The notes below the pieces were generated by a model. It had not been told where the DNA came from. It made no database searches and worked only from the letters and a program-made list of their open reading frames with translations. 64,000 bases of DNA from an uncultured Acidobacteriota bacterium (GTDB lineage: Bacteria; Acidobacteriota; UBA6911; CAINFC01): positions 38,914 through 102,913 of the forward strand of contig CAINFC010000080.1 in the NCBI GenBank assembly GCA_903847975.1, written 5' to 3'. A program made the position numbers and the translations under genes. Shown here in pieces: positions 24,779 to 33,744 of this stretch (its first letter is position 1; every line of letters begins with the position of its first letter).

Positions 24779-27700
24779 TTAATGTTCCTCCGGCAACGGC
24801 CTGGTTTCCGGACCGGGCGGCACGGGAGCCCCGCGATGCTTCCGGCCGAAAATCTGCATGATGGTCACAAAAAACAGGGGAATGAAGAAAATGGCCAGGA
24901 AGGTTGCGGTGATCATTCCGCCGAGAACGCTGGTGCCGATGGCCTGCTGGGCGCCGGCTCCGGCACCCTTGGCCATGGCCAGCGGCAGAACGCCGAAGCC
25001 GAAGGCCAGCGAGGTCATGACGATCGGCCGCAGCCGGAGCTTGGCTGCTTCCAGGGTGGCCTCCAGGAGCCCGGTGCCCTGTTCCATGCGTATTTTGGCG
25101 AACTGCACGATCAGAATGGCATTCTTGGTCGTCAGTCCCAGGACGGTCAGCAGGCCGATCTGGAAGTAGACATCGTTCGGCAGGTACCGGTAGGTGGAAG
25201 CCAGCACTCCGCCGATGACCCCGAGGGGCAGGGCGAGCATGACCGAAATCGGAATGGTCCAGCTCTCATAGAGTGCTGCCAGGACCAGGAAAATCACCAG
25301 CACGGAAAAAGTGTACAGCAGACCGGTCTGCGCCTGGCCCATGCGCTCCTGGTAGGAAAGGCCCGTCCAGTCAAAGCCCAGTCCCTGGGGCAGACGGGAT
25401 ACGATTTCCTCCATGGCCCGCATGGCGTCCCCCGAGCTGTAGCCCGGGGCTGATTCCCCCACGAAATTGAGGGCCGGGAATCCGTTGTAGCGCTCCAGCC
25501 GTGGCGAATCGTAGATCCAGCGCCCGGTGGCCAGCTCCGAAACCGGTACCATCTTGCCTGACCGGCCGCGCACGTAAAGATGCTCCAGGTCCTGGGGTAG
25601 CATGCGGTAGGGTGCGTCCGCCTGCAGATAAACCCGCTTGACCCGGCCGGCCTGGATAAAATTGTTGATATAGGAGCTGCCGAATGCCGCGCCGATGGTG
25701 TTTTCGATGGATGTCACCGGCACTCCGAGGCTGCCCGCTTTTTCCCAGTCGATGTCCACTTTGTACTGGGGCACGTCCGGCATCCCGTTCGGGCGGACGG
25801 CCGTGAGCCGCGGATCCCGGGCCACCATGCCCATCAGCATGCCGCGGGCCTCCATGAACCGGGCATGGCCCAGGCCTCCGCGATCCTGCAGCATGAAATC
25901 AAAACCCTTGGAATTGCCCAGCTCCAGCACCGCCGGGGGAGCAAAGGCGAAAATAAATGCGTTCCGAATGCGCGAAAAGGTGAAGTTGGCCTTATTGATC
26001 ACCGCGGTGACGCGCAGGTCCGGGCGATTGCGGAGGGCCCAGTCTTTGAGCATGATAAAGGCCATGCCCTGGTTCTGTCCTCGGCCCGCCATGCTGAAAC
26101 CGGCGATCGTCATGCAGGACTCCACCGCCTCCTTCTGGTCGATCAGGTAATGGCGCTGGATCTGGTTCAGGATGGCTTGGGTCTGCTCGTAGGTCGAGCC
26201 GGTCGGAAGCTGGACCATGGTCATCATGACTCCCTGGTCCTCATCGGGCAGGTAGGCGGTGGGCATGCGACGGAAAAAATAGACCATGGCGCCGACGATC
26301 AGCAGGAATACTGCCAGGTAGAGAATCCGCACGCGCAGGATGTGTCCCACCGAACGCTGGTAGCGGTCCCGCAGGGCAGAGAAAACGCGGTCGAACCACA
26401 GGAAGAAAGGCCGCAGAAAGCGGAATCCGGTTTCTGCCGCCTCGTGACCCTTGGCCACCGGTTTGAGCAGCGAGGCGCAAAGCACCGGGGTCAGGATCAG
26501 CGCCACCAGCACCGAGAGGAGCATGGAGGAAATGACGGTGATCGAGAACTGGCGGTAGATGATGCCGGTAGAACCCGGGAAAAAGGCCATGGGCCCGAAG
26601 ACGGCGGAAAGAACCAGCCCGATGCCGACCAGGGCGCTGGTGATTTCGTCCATTGATTTGCGGGTTGCCTCCCAGGGCGCAAGTCCCTCTTCGGTCATGA
26701 CCCGCTCAACGTTTTCCACGACGACAATGGCGTCGTCGACCAGCAGCCCGATGGCCAGCACCATGGCGAACATGGTCAGCATGTTGATGGAGAAGCCCAG
26801 TACGCCCAGAACCCCGAAGGTTCCCAGGATGACCACCGGCACGGCGATGGTGGGAATCAGCGTGGCGCGCATGTTGCCCAGGAAAAGGTACATCACCAGA
26901 AAAACCAGGATGATGGCTTCGAAGAGAGTCCGGAGAACCTCCTCGATAGCCACCTTGACGAAAGGCGTTGTGTCGTAGGGATAGACGACCTTCATGCCCG
27001 CCGGGAAGTAGCGGGAGAGCTCTTCCATTTTGGCCTTCACGCCTCCGGCGGTTTCCAGGGCGTTGGCGCCGGCTTCCTGCCGGATGGCCAGCATGCTGGC
27101 CGGATGGCCGTTGTACAGTCCTTTGACGTCGGCAAATTCCGTAGCCAGCTCCGTGCGGCCGATATCGCGCACCCGGACGACAGCGCCGTCCGGATTGGTG
27201 CGGATGGGGATGGCTCCGAATTCCTCGGGAGTCTTGAGCATGGACTGCACCAGGATCGTGGCGTTCAGGCGCTGGCCGGGGATGGCGGGCAATCCGCCGA
27301 ACTGACCGGCGGAGACCTCCACGTTGTAAATGCGGACGGCGGCCACCACATCCTCGGGCATCATGCTGTACTTGGTCAGCTTGTCCGGGTCGATCCAGAG
27401 CCGCATGGAGTACTGCGACCCGAAGGCTTCCACCTCACCGACACCGGGAACCCGGGCCAGGGTGGGCTGAATCTGCGAGATGGCGTAATCGGACAGATCG
27501 TCCTGGGTCAGGCTGTCGTCGGGAGAAGTGAGCCCTACCAGCAGAAGGTAGTTTCGCGTGGACTTGCTGACCGTGACCCCCTGGCGGGTGACCACTTCGG
27601 GCAGCATGGTCATGGCCAGCTGCAATTTGTTCTGCACCTTGGACCAGGCCAGGTCGGGATTGGTTCCCGGCGCAAAGGTGAGGATGATGGAGCCGGCTCC

Positions 27701-27955
27701 CGAGGAGTCGCTGGTGGCGGACATGTAAAGCATCTGGTCCAGGCCGGTCATCTTTTGTTCGATGATCTGCACCACGCTGTCTTCCACGGTTTTGGCCGAA
27801 GCTCCGGGATAAAAAGCAGTGACGGCAATGGAGGGCGGAGCGATCGGCGGGTATTGCGAAACCGGCAGGTTGTAAATGGCCAGGCCGCCGGCCAGCATCA
27901 TGCAGATGGCCACCACCCAGGCAAATACCGGGCGATCCAGAAAAAATCTAGCCAT
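24779..27955 (-). CDS. RND multidrug efflux transporter, HAE1/AcrB type
   Basis: A 1058-aa inner-membrane proton antiporter, the usual length for AcrB homologues. N-terminus 'MARFFLDRPVFAWVVAI' and 'LPVSQYPPIAPPSIAVTAFYPGA' are classic HAE1. The proton-relay pair falls exactly at D407-D408 in GLLVDDAIVVVEN, and 'NAILIVQFAKIRMEQG' contains the TM10 Lys region. Two large periplasmic loops carry porter and docking domains. It would expel hydrophobic compounds from the periplasm and membrane. Its partners are the adaptor upstream (12 nt) and the outer-membrane channel downstream. Substrates cannot be predicted. Confidence 0.97.
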   Translation of the reverse strand: MARFFLDRPVFAWVVAICMMLAGGLAIYNLPVSQYPPIAPPSIAVTAFYPGASAKTVEDSVVQIIEQKMTGLDQMLYMSATSDSSGAGSIILTFAPGTNPDLAWSKVQNKLQLAMTMLPEVVTRQGVTVSKSTRNYLLLVGLTSPDDSLTQDDLSDYAISQIQPTLARVPGVGEVEAFGSQYSMRLWIDPDKLTKYSMMPEDVVAAVRIYNVEVSAGQFGGLPAIPGQRLNATILVQSMLKTPEEFGAIPIRTNPDGAVVRVRDIGRTELATEFADVKGLYNGHPASMLAIRQEAGANALETAGGVKAKMEELSRYFPAGMKVVYPYDTTPFVKVAIEEVLRTLFEAIILVFLVMYLFLGNMRATLIPTIAVPVVILGTFGVLGVLGFSINMLTMFAMVLAIGLLVDDAIVVVENVERVMTEEGLAPWEATRKSMDEITSALVGIGLVLSAVFGPMAFFPGSTGIIYRQFSITVISSMLLSVLVALILTPVLCASLLKPVAKGHEAAETGFRFLRPFFLWFDRVFSALRDRYQRSVGHILRVRILYLAVFLLIVGAMVYFFRRMPTAYLPDEDQGVMMTMVQLPTGSTYEQTQAILNQIQRHYLIDQKEAVESCMTIAGFSMAGRGQNQGMAFIMLKDWALRNRPDLRVTAVINKANFTFSRIRNAFIFAFAPPAVLELGNSKGFDFMLQDRGGLGHARFMEARGMLMGMVARDPRLTAVRPNGMPDVPQYKVDIDWEKAGSLGVPVTSIENTIGAAFGSSYINNFIQAGRVKRVYLQADAPYRMLPQDLEHLYVRGRSGKMVPVSELATGRWIYDSPRLERYNGFPALNFVGESAPGYSSGDAMRAMEEIVSRLPQGLGFDWTGLSYQERMGQAQTGLLYTFSVLVIFLVLAALYESWTIPISVMLALPLGVIGGVLASTYRYLPNDVYFQIGLLTVLGLTTKNAILIVQFAKIRMEQGTGLLEATLEAAKLRLRPIVMTSLAFGFGVLPLAMAKGAGAGAQQAIGTSVLGGMITATFLAIFFIPLFFVTIMQIFGRKHRGAPVPPGPETRPLPEEH

Positions 27956-27967
27956 GGGAACGTCCTC

Positions 27968-29206
27968 CTACTTCTTTCCGCCGGAGGCCGGGTTTTCTGC
28001 ACCGGCAGGCCTCTGGTCTGCCCTCTCGGAGAAGGGGACCGCCTTGACCGGGCTTCCCGGACGGGTCTTGAGTGTTCCTTCCATGATCAGCCGGTCTCCC
28101 GGCGCCAGCCCTTTTTCCACCAGCCATTTATCACCGAGCGCCCGGTTCACGACCAGCGCCCTCTGCTCCACGATATCGCTGGCGTTGACCACCCAGGCAA
28201 TGGCGTTGCCTTTGTTGTCGCGGGTAACACCCTGCTGCGGCGCCAGCAGGGCCTCCTCGCTGACTCCTTCTTCGACGATGGCCCGGACGAACATCCCCGG
28301 CAGGAGGACTGCATCCGGGTTCGGGAACACCAGGCGCAGGGTGACGGTGCCGGCGGTCGGATCCACGGTCACATCCCGGAACTGCAGGGTTCCCGGCAGG
28401 GGATAGCCGGATCCGTCTTCCAGAAGGAGCCGCACCTTGTGGCTCTCGCCGCTTCGCTTGAGCTTGCCGCTTTCCAGGCTCTTCTTCAGACGGAGCAGGT
28501 CGGCGCTGGCCTGGGTGACGTCGACGTAAATCGGATCCAGCTGCTGAATTACGGCCAGGGGGTTCGGCTGGTAGGCGCTCACCAGAGCTCCGACCGTGAT
28601 ATTGGACTTGCCGATGCGCCCCGAAATGGGCGCTTTGATCGGAGTGTAGGAGAGCTGAATGCGTGCCGTCTCCATGGCGGCTTTGTTCACGTCCACCGCT
28701 GTCTTCCGGACCTTGATATTGGCTTCCGCCTGGCGCAGGGCGGCGGCGGCATCGTCATAATCCTGCTGCCCGACGGCACGGATTTCCGCCAGCCCTTTCA
28801 GCCGTTCGGCACGCAACCGTATGGCCGGAAGATTGGCTTCGGCCAGCGCGATCTCCGACTCGGTCAGGCCCAATGCCGCTTTCGCCTGGTCGTAGGCCGC
28901 CTGGTAGGGAGTCGGATCGATCTGGTAAAGCAGTTCCCCTTCCTTGACGTTGGCCCCTTCCTGGAAAAGCCTTTTCAGCAGAAGTCCGTTCACCTGCGGA
29001 CGGATTTCAGCCACCAGGAAGGGGGCAATCCGACCGGGAAGTTCGGTGGTCAGGACCACTTTTTCCGTACCCAGGGTAAGCACCGAGACTTCCGCCGGGC
29101 CGAATCTGGGCGGGGCGGCTGGCTTGTTGCAGGCGGTGAAGACCCACCCGCCGAGGAACAGGAGTCCGGCGAGACCAAGAGCCTTGAACCAAGAAGGGAA
29201 ACACAT
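27968..29206 (-). CDS. RND efflux periplasmic adaptor (AcrA type)
   Basis: A 412-aa membrane-fusion lipoprotein. Signal with lipobox 'GGWVFTAC' (C26). Lipoyl half-motifs 'VRPQVNGLLLKRLFQEGANVKEGELLYQID' region (about 70-100) and 'PISGRIGKSNITVGALVSA'. Coiled hairpin between them ('LGLTESEIALAEANLPAIRLRAERLKGL'). Beta-barrel and membrane-proximal domains at the C-terminus with 'LLPGMFVRAIVEEG'. First gene of the operon; AAAGGAG lies 8-9 nt before the ATG. It connects the AcrB-like pump to the NodT channel. Confidence 0.96.
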   Translation of the reverse strand: MCFPSWFKALGLAGLLFLGGWVFTACNKPAAPPRFGPAEVSVLTLGTEKVVLTTELPGRIAPFLVAEIRPQVNGLLLKRLFQEGANVKEGELLYQIDPTPYQAAYDQAKAALGLTESEIALAEANLPAIRLRAERLKGLAEIRAVGQQDYDDAAAALRQAEANIKVRKTAVDVNKAAMETARIQLSYTPIKAPISGRIGKSNITVGALVSAYQPNPLAVIQQLDPIYVDVTQASADLLRLKKSLESGKLKRSGESHKVRLLLEDGSGYPLPGTLQFRDVTVDPTAGTVTLRLVFPNPDAVLLPGMFVRAIVEEGVSEEALLAPQQGVTRDNKGNAIAWVVNASDIVEQRALVVNRALGDKWLVEKGLAPGDRLIMEGTLKTRPGSPVKAVPFSERADQRPAGAENPASGGKK

Positions 29207-29257
29207 GACACCACTCCTTTAAATAATGAAATAACTCCGTGCGCTTTTTCAGAACGG

Positions 29258-29287
29258 ATAGTAATCGATTTGCAAATTAAAAGTCAA
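29258..29287 (-). promoter_or_regulatory. promoter and candidate MarR operator of efflux operon
   Basis: On the minus strand, -35 TTGACT (29287-29282) and -10 TACTAT (29263-29258) are 18 nt apart, about 50 nt before the adaptor gene start. The spacer contains the perfect palindrome ATTTGCAAAT (29268-29277), a position where a bound MarR dimer would block RNA polymerase. Confidence 0.6.
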
Positions 29288-29338
29288 GCACCAAAATATC
29301 CGGTATTGAACTATTTGAAACTTCGTGGACTTCCTCAA

Positions 29339-29369
29339 CTTCCTGTGAACTTTTTCTTTCCACCGGAAG
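29339..29369 (-). terminator. C-like hairpin downstream of kup
   Basis: CTTCC..GGAAG stem with inner GTG/CAC pairs around an A/T-rich loop, 75 nt past the kup stop. It is a degenerate relative of the C elements (CTTCCTGTGAA at 29339). Likely the 3' end of the kup transcript. Confidence 0.5.
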
Positions 29370-29443
29370 ACAGGAAAATCAGTGGGAAGGATAAAGCCGG
29401 GCGCTTCTCTTCGCGGTTCCGGGTTCTTTAGAAACCCGGTTTC

Positions 29444-31462
29444 CTATGGCTGGGTTTCGGAGATGTCGCCGAGGGTGACGACCTCGATGGAAACATCCGG
29501 GAAAAATTCGAGGTTGAAATACTTGAGAACCGTGTTGGCATTGCGCAGCAGGACGCGAAAAAGCCAGAGCCGCAGGGAGTCCAGACGGGACACGCCGGTG
29601 ACGATGATTCTTTCCGCCCCGCTGAGAATCGTGAACTGCTTCCTGGCCCCTTCCAGCGTGGTGCGGATGACGCCGTCATCCACCAGCTTCTGCAGGACGA
29701 CGGAAAGGTTGGGGTCTTCCATGAAACCGAACAGGATGCGGATCGAAACCAGGCTGCCCTGCTCGTCGTCGGCAAAGATGTTGACCTGGAACCGGCGGCT
29801 CTCGGGGATTTCGGTGGCACCGGCATCCTGAATCACCGAAAGAATGGTGATATGCTTATAAATGGCACCCAAGTGATTCAGGCGGGACTGCAGGGCCGGC
29901 GGAATGGTTTCCTGGCGGTCGGCGACCGGACGGGAGGCCATCACGATGACCGAGCGGTCGAGCAGAATGGTGTCCGGTCTCCTGCGGAGTTCGAGAAGCT
30001 CTTCAATGGTATAGTACCGAGCTTTCTGGTAATAGCGGGCGATAAAGCTCCGGCCCCAGTACCAGGTGTGCATGATGGTGAAAATGAGCAGGGCGATGAT
30101 GATGGGCACGTATCCGCCGGACATGAACTTCAGCAGATTGGCGCTGAAGAAAATGAAGTCGATGGACACGAAGCCTCCGCAGACTGCAATGGCGATCCAT
30201 CGCGGCCAGTGCCAGATGTGCCGGGTTACCAGGTAAAAGCCGACCGTGGTGATGGCCATGGTGCCGGTTACGGCAATGCCATAAGCGGCGGCCAGCGCGC
30301 CGGAGGTCCGGAAAACCACCACCAGTCCCAGGCAGCCGATCATCAGGGACCAGTTGACGAAAGGCAGGTAGATCTGACCGCGCATCTCCGGGTTGGTGTG
30401 AACAACCCTCTGGCGCGGGAAAATGCCCAGGGCGATGGCCTGCTGGATGAGGGAAAAGGATCCGCTGATCAGGGCCTGGCTGGCAATGATGGTCGCGGCC
30501 GTGGCCAGAACGATCATGGGAATCATAGCCCACGATGGAACCACGCTGTAGAACAGATGGCTGGTCTGGAAGCCGGGGCGGAGCATGATTGCGCCCTGCC
30601 CGAAGTAGTTCAGGGTCAAAGCCGGAAAAATGAGAATCCACCATGCCAGGGTGATCGGCTTCCTGCCGAAGTGCCCCATATCCGCATAGAGCGCTTCTGC
30701 GCCGGTCAGGCAGAGCACGATAGAGCCCATGGTCAGTAGCGTAGCCCACCCGTGGTGCAGCATGAACCGCACTGCATAAACGGGATTCATGGCCAGGAAA
30801 ACCGACGGGTGCTCCAGGAGATGAGGGACGGAAAACACGGTCAGCGACGCGAACCAGAGGGTCATGATCGGGCCGAAAATCACCCCGATTTTCTGGGTGC
30901 CGAACGGCTGGACGCAGAAAAGCCCGATCAGGACGGCGGAGGTGATGGAAACCACGTAGTGGCTGAAAACCGGCGTGAGCAGCTCCAGGCCGGATACGGC
31001 TGACAGCACGGAAATGGCCGGGGTGATCATCCCGTCCGCCAGGAGAAGGGCGGCGCCCAGGATAATCAGTGCCCAGGCAATGGAGAAGCGAGTCGGGCTG
31101 ATGCGCTTTTTAGCCGCGGAGATCAGGGCCAGCAAGGCGAAAATGCCCCCCTCTCCACGATTGTCGGCCCGGGTGATCAACAGGACGTACTTGACGCCGA
31201 CCACCAGGATCAGGGACCAGAAAAAGAAGGATAGAACTCCGTATACGTTTTCGGGGGTGACCTCCAGGATATGGTGCCCGAAGAAGGATTCATGCATGGC
31301 GTACAGCACGGAGGTGCCAATGTCGCCGTAAACTACGCCTAATGCGCCGATTACTCGCAGGAACATCTCACGGCTGCCCTGGGGCTCAAAGCCGTGAGCG
31401 TGCCTTGCCTCTGACGATTTATCCGGTTGGTCCATCCTGTCTGTAACTGATTTAGCCGGCAT
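29444..31462 (-). CDS. kup: low-affinity potassium transporter Kup
   Basis: A 672-aa K+/H+ symporter of the KUP/HAK/KT family. Diagnostic N-terminal block 'ALGVVYGDIGTSVLYAM' (about 39-55) followed by 'SLILVVGVKYVLLITRADNRGEGG', which is nearly invariant in the family. About twelve membrane helices up to residue 450, then a 200-residue cytoplasmic domain. Start choice is uncertain: MPAKSVTDR at 31462 has no strong ribosome site, and Met10 (MDQPDKSS) is possible. Single gene, divergent from an exported propeller protein. Confidence 0.96.
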   Translation of the reverse strand: MPAKSVTDRMDQPDKSSEARHAHGFEPQGSREMFLRVIGALGVVYGDIGTSVLYAMHESFFGHHILEVTPENVYGVLSFFFWSLILVVGVKYVLLITRADNRGEGGIFALLALISAAKKRISPTRFSIAWALIILGAALLLADGMITPAISVLSAVSGLELLTPVFSHYVVSITSAVLIGLFCVQPFGTQKIGVIFGPIMTLWFASLTVFSVPHLLEHPSVFLAMNPVYAVRFMLHHGWATLLTMGSIVLCLTGAEALYADMGHFGRKPITLAWWILIFPALTLNYFGQGAIMLRPGFQTSHLFYSVVPSWAMIPMIVLATAATIIASQALISGSFSLIQQAIALGIFPRQRVVHTNPEMRGQIYLPFVNWSLMIGCLGLVVVFRTSGALAAAYGIAVTGTMAITTVGFYLVTRHIWHWPRWIAIAVCGGFVSIDFIFFSANLLKFMSGGYVPIIIALLIFTIMHTWYWGRSFIARYYQKARYYTIEELLELRRRPDTILLDRSVIVMASRPVADRQETIPPALQSRLNHLGAIYKHITILSVIQDAGATEIPESRRFQVNIFADDEQGSLVSIRILFGFMEDPNLSVVLQKLVDDGVIRTTLEGARKQFTILSGAERIIVTGVSRLDSLRLWLFRVLLRNANTVLKYFNLEFFPDVSIEVVTLGDISETQP

Positions 31463-31560
31463 TTTTCCAGACGGGAAAAACCTTCCTCCGCCTCCAAGCC
31501 GGAATAAAATTATGAAATATACTTTATTTCATGATTTTTAAGAAATGGGATGACAGGAAG

Positions 31561-32664
31561 ATGAAAAGAACCTGGCGTGAAAAAAGCCTGCTGCAGTTCG
31601 TGCTGTGTGTGGCGGCTCTGCTTTCGCCTGCGGCATTCCATGCCCGGCCGGTTTGGGCGGGGGAAATCCAGGAACGGCGCATTTCCTATCTCCAGGGAGG
31701 GGAACTGTGGGTTTGCGGGTTGGATGGAGGGAGTCCGGAGCAGGTCACCCGCACCGCTGGAAAAATCGAGGATTATTCCTTTTCGGTCACCGGGAAATTC
31801 CTGGCCTATTCCAGAATTCTGCGCTGGGTCGATGAGCCGGGCATCCGGGAGAAGGGCGAAACGGTGCCGAAGCGTGCGGTATGCTCCATTGTGATTATGG
31901 ACTGGGGTACCCGGAAAGCAATCCGGGAAATCCCACCCGGCAAGGACGGCTGGATATACATTTCCAAATGGCTGCCGGGAGATGCGCTTCTTTACTACGG
32001 AGCTTCCGGGTTCGATGTGACCGGGCACAGCCTCTTTGAGGCCGGACTGGGGAGGATTCGATCCCTGGAGCTTCCGGAGGCAGCACGGCTTTCGGAAGGA
32101 GACATCAGCCGCAGCGGCGATCTGCAGATCTTCACGGAGGAGTCCGGTCTGGGGAAGGATTATCTTCAGATTCTGTACCTGCAGGACAGGCGGGCCGGGC
32201 GCACCTCCCGGTTGTTTGCCAGGCGCAGCGTTCTGGACCCCAGGCTTTCGCGAAGCTGCAAGTGGATCGCTTTCCTGGAAGTGGAGCAGGCCGGGGAGAA
32301 ATACCAGGATATCCTGTGGGTTTTCGAGCGGGACACGGGGGGGCTGCGGGATCTGTATCGCGGGCCGGCCCACCCTAAAAGCGGGGACCGGTCGGAACTC
32401 GACTGGTCTCCCGACGACCGGTATCTCGGCATGTTTTTCTCTTCGGAAGCGCTGGTGGTGGACCTGCAGAAGAAGACCGGACCTCCCGCACGCATTGCCG
32501 GTTCGGATTTCTGCTGGGTGGACGACACCCGGATCGCCTTCCGGCGGGATCGCGACCTCTATATGGTTGCGCTTCCTGCCGGTTCACCCGGTCTCTGGAA
32601 AAAAGGAGCCTCCCGTCCAGGCCTCCTTGGGCCGGACCGTTTGACGGCAGGTGCAATCCGATAG
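31561..32664 (+). CDS. exported TolB/PD40-like beta-propeller protein
   Basis: About 367 aa with a signal peptide (MKRTWREKSLLQFVLCVAALLSPAAF, cleavage near WAGE). The body has six or so repeats of the type 'ISYLQGGELWVCGLDGG', 'FSVTGKFLAYSRIL', 'LSRSCKWIAFLEVE' and 'LDWSPDDRYLGMFFSS', which is the SPDG...AY pattern of WD40-like (PD40) propellers. Periplasmic or surface location is inferred. An in-frame ATG at 31531 would add ten residues; 31561 gives a cleaner signal peptide. The ligand is unknown. It stands alone, divergent from kup. Confidence 0.72.
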   Translation: MKRTWREKSLLQFVLCVAALLSPAAFHARPVWAGEIQERRISYLQGGELWVCGLDGGSPEQVTRTAGKIEDYSFSVTGKFLAYSRILRWVDEPGIREKGETVPKRAVCSIVIMDWGTRKAIREIPPGKDGWIYISKWLPGDALLYYGASGFDVTGHSLFEAGLGRIRSLELPEAARLSEGDISRSGDLQIFTEESGLGKDYLQILYLQDRRAGRTSRLFARRSVLDPRLSRSCKWIAFLEVEQAGEKYQDILWVFERDTGGLRDLYRGPAHPKSGDRSELDWSPDDRYLGMFFSSEALVVDLQKKTGPPARIAGSDFCWVDDTRIAFRRDRDLYMVALPAGSPGLWKKGASRPGLLGPDRLTAGAIR

Positions 32665-32690
32665 TCTGGAATCCCGAAAGAATTACTCAT

Positions 32691-32820
32691 CCCTTCCTGA
32701 CCTTTCCGTCTTCCTGTGAAAAGATACGACTTACTGGAAACGAAGGAAAAGCGGGAAGAAAAGCGGAAGGGCCTGGCGACTGAATATGGCGACTTTTTAC
32801 CGGTTAGTCCTTACTGGTGG
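32691..32820 (+). repeat. intergenic element C3
   Basis: CCTTCCTGACCTTTCCGTC at the left, CTTCCTGTGAAAA then GCGGGAAGAAAAGCGGAAGG in the middle, and GACTTTTTACCGGTTAGTCC near the right end, matching C1 almost throughout. Follows the propeller gene and precedes element E, between convergent genes. Confidence 0.78.
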
Positions 32821-33058
32821 CCCGGCAAAAAGTCTTAAATGAGGCGGAAAGCCTCCAATATCCTCAGCCCGGGGTAAAGCCCCGGGAATGATGGAATTCG
32901 GAAATCAGAGCCCTGGAGGGGCGACCTAAATCCAATTTTCCGTTTGTTTTAGGCCGCCCTTGCATGGCTCGACACTCAATACAACATCGCTTCCCGGGGC
33001 TTCACCCCGGGCTGGAATCATTTCGCCCCTTCAGGGATATTTAATACTTTTTGCCGGG
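32821..33058. repeat. 238-bp element E with 20-bp terminal inverted repeats
   Basis: Left end CCCGGCAAAAAGTCTTAAAT (32821-32840); right end (33039-33058) is its reverse complement with 19 of 20 matches. Similarity continues outward a few bases (TGGTGG versus TGATGA). The interior contains CCCGGGG-TAAAG-CCCCGGG and CCCGGGG-CTTCA-CCCCGGG hairpins and no ORF, like a miniature inverted-repeat element. Confidence 0.85.
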
Positions 33059-33103
33059 TCATCAGGACTCAGCGGTCCCGCAGCGGGAAGGGGAGGAAGC
33101 GGT

Positions 33104-33553
33104 CTACTGTCCGCTGTCGTTTCCCGACAGACCTTTCGTCGTCTGGTAGGTTCCGGCAGTTTCGGCAGCCTGAGGCGTTCCGAAGTAGTTCCGGATGGTG
33201 GAGATATCCACTTCCGTTTCGTAGGTCGCCTGGAGGAGATTCTGGGCTGTGACGGCCGTGCGGGCCAGGGCCGCTGCGGTCTCCTCGGTTTGCAGGCCGA
33301 GGTAGCCGCGTACCGCATCCGCATCCACGCCCAGCCGTAAGGCGATCTGCTCTACGGGCAAACCCTGCTGGTATAAGGAAAGCGCCCGGGCGTTGGTGGA
33401 AATGGTCACCGAATCGGACTTAAGCTGCTGAGTCGCAGGAACGGACTGCTGGCTGGAGGAAGCATACCGGGTCGACGACGAAAGGCTCTGAACCGGCTGA
33501 ACGGTCTGGGACAACGCATTGAGATAATTGTTGCTGGAAACCGGAGAAATCAT
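33104..33553 (-). CDS. hypothetical protein with HTH-like segment
   Basis: About 149 aa starting MISPVSSNNY at 33553, with AGGTGG 6 nt upstream; the open frame extends six codons further. Residues 1-50 are Ser/Gln-rich and look disordered. Then 'DSVTISTNARALSLYQQGLPVEQIALRLGVDADAVRGYLG' (about 55-93, in two helices and a turn) reads like a small helix-turn-helix. The tail 'TYETEVDISTIRNYFGTPQ' may form another helix. Similar short Ser/Gln-rich proteins occur in many Gram-negative genomes without assigned function. Transcribed alone and divergent from a TonB receptor across an AT-rich intergenic region. Confidence 0.65.
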   Translation of the reverse strand: MISPVSSNNYLNALSQTVQPVQSLSSSTRYASSSQQSVPATQQLKSDSVTISTNARALSLYQQGLPVEQIALRLGVDADAVRGYLGLQTEETAAALARTAVTAQNLLQATYETEVDISTIRNYFGTPQAAETAGTYQTTKGLSGNDSGQ

Positions 33554-33586
33554 TTTTTTCCACCTGAACAATTATAGCACTTTAGA

Positions 33587-33615
33587 AGTTTAGCATGAAG
33601 ATATGCAGAAGGCAA
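33587..33615 (-). promoter_or_regulatory. predicted promoter of small HTH-like gene
   Basis: Minus strand: TTGCCT (33615-33610), 17 nt, TAAACT (33592-33587). A second -10-like TATAAT sits at 33576-33571. The whole 33554-33744 spacer is strongly AT-rich compared with its surroundings, and a plus-strand TATAAT at 33692-33697 may serve the TonB receptor. Confidence 0.45.
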
Positions 33616-33744
33616 GTTAATTAAATTTAATAATTGTAATATATTACGATGATTTAACATATTTTTAACATTCCGGTTCGACCGTTTTTTCTATAATTTC
33701 ATCCTAATCAGAAAATCTGTAATTTTGCATATTGGGAAGGATAT

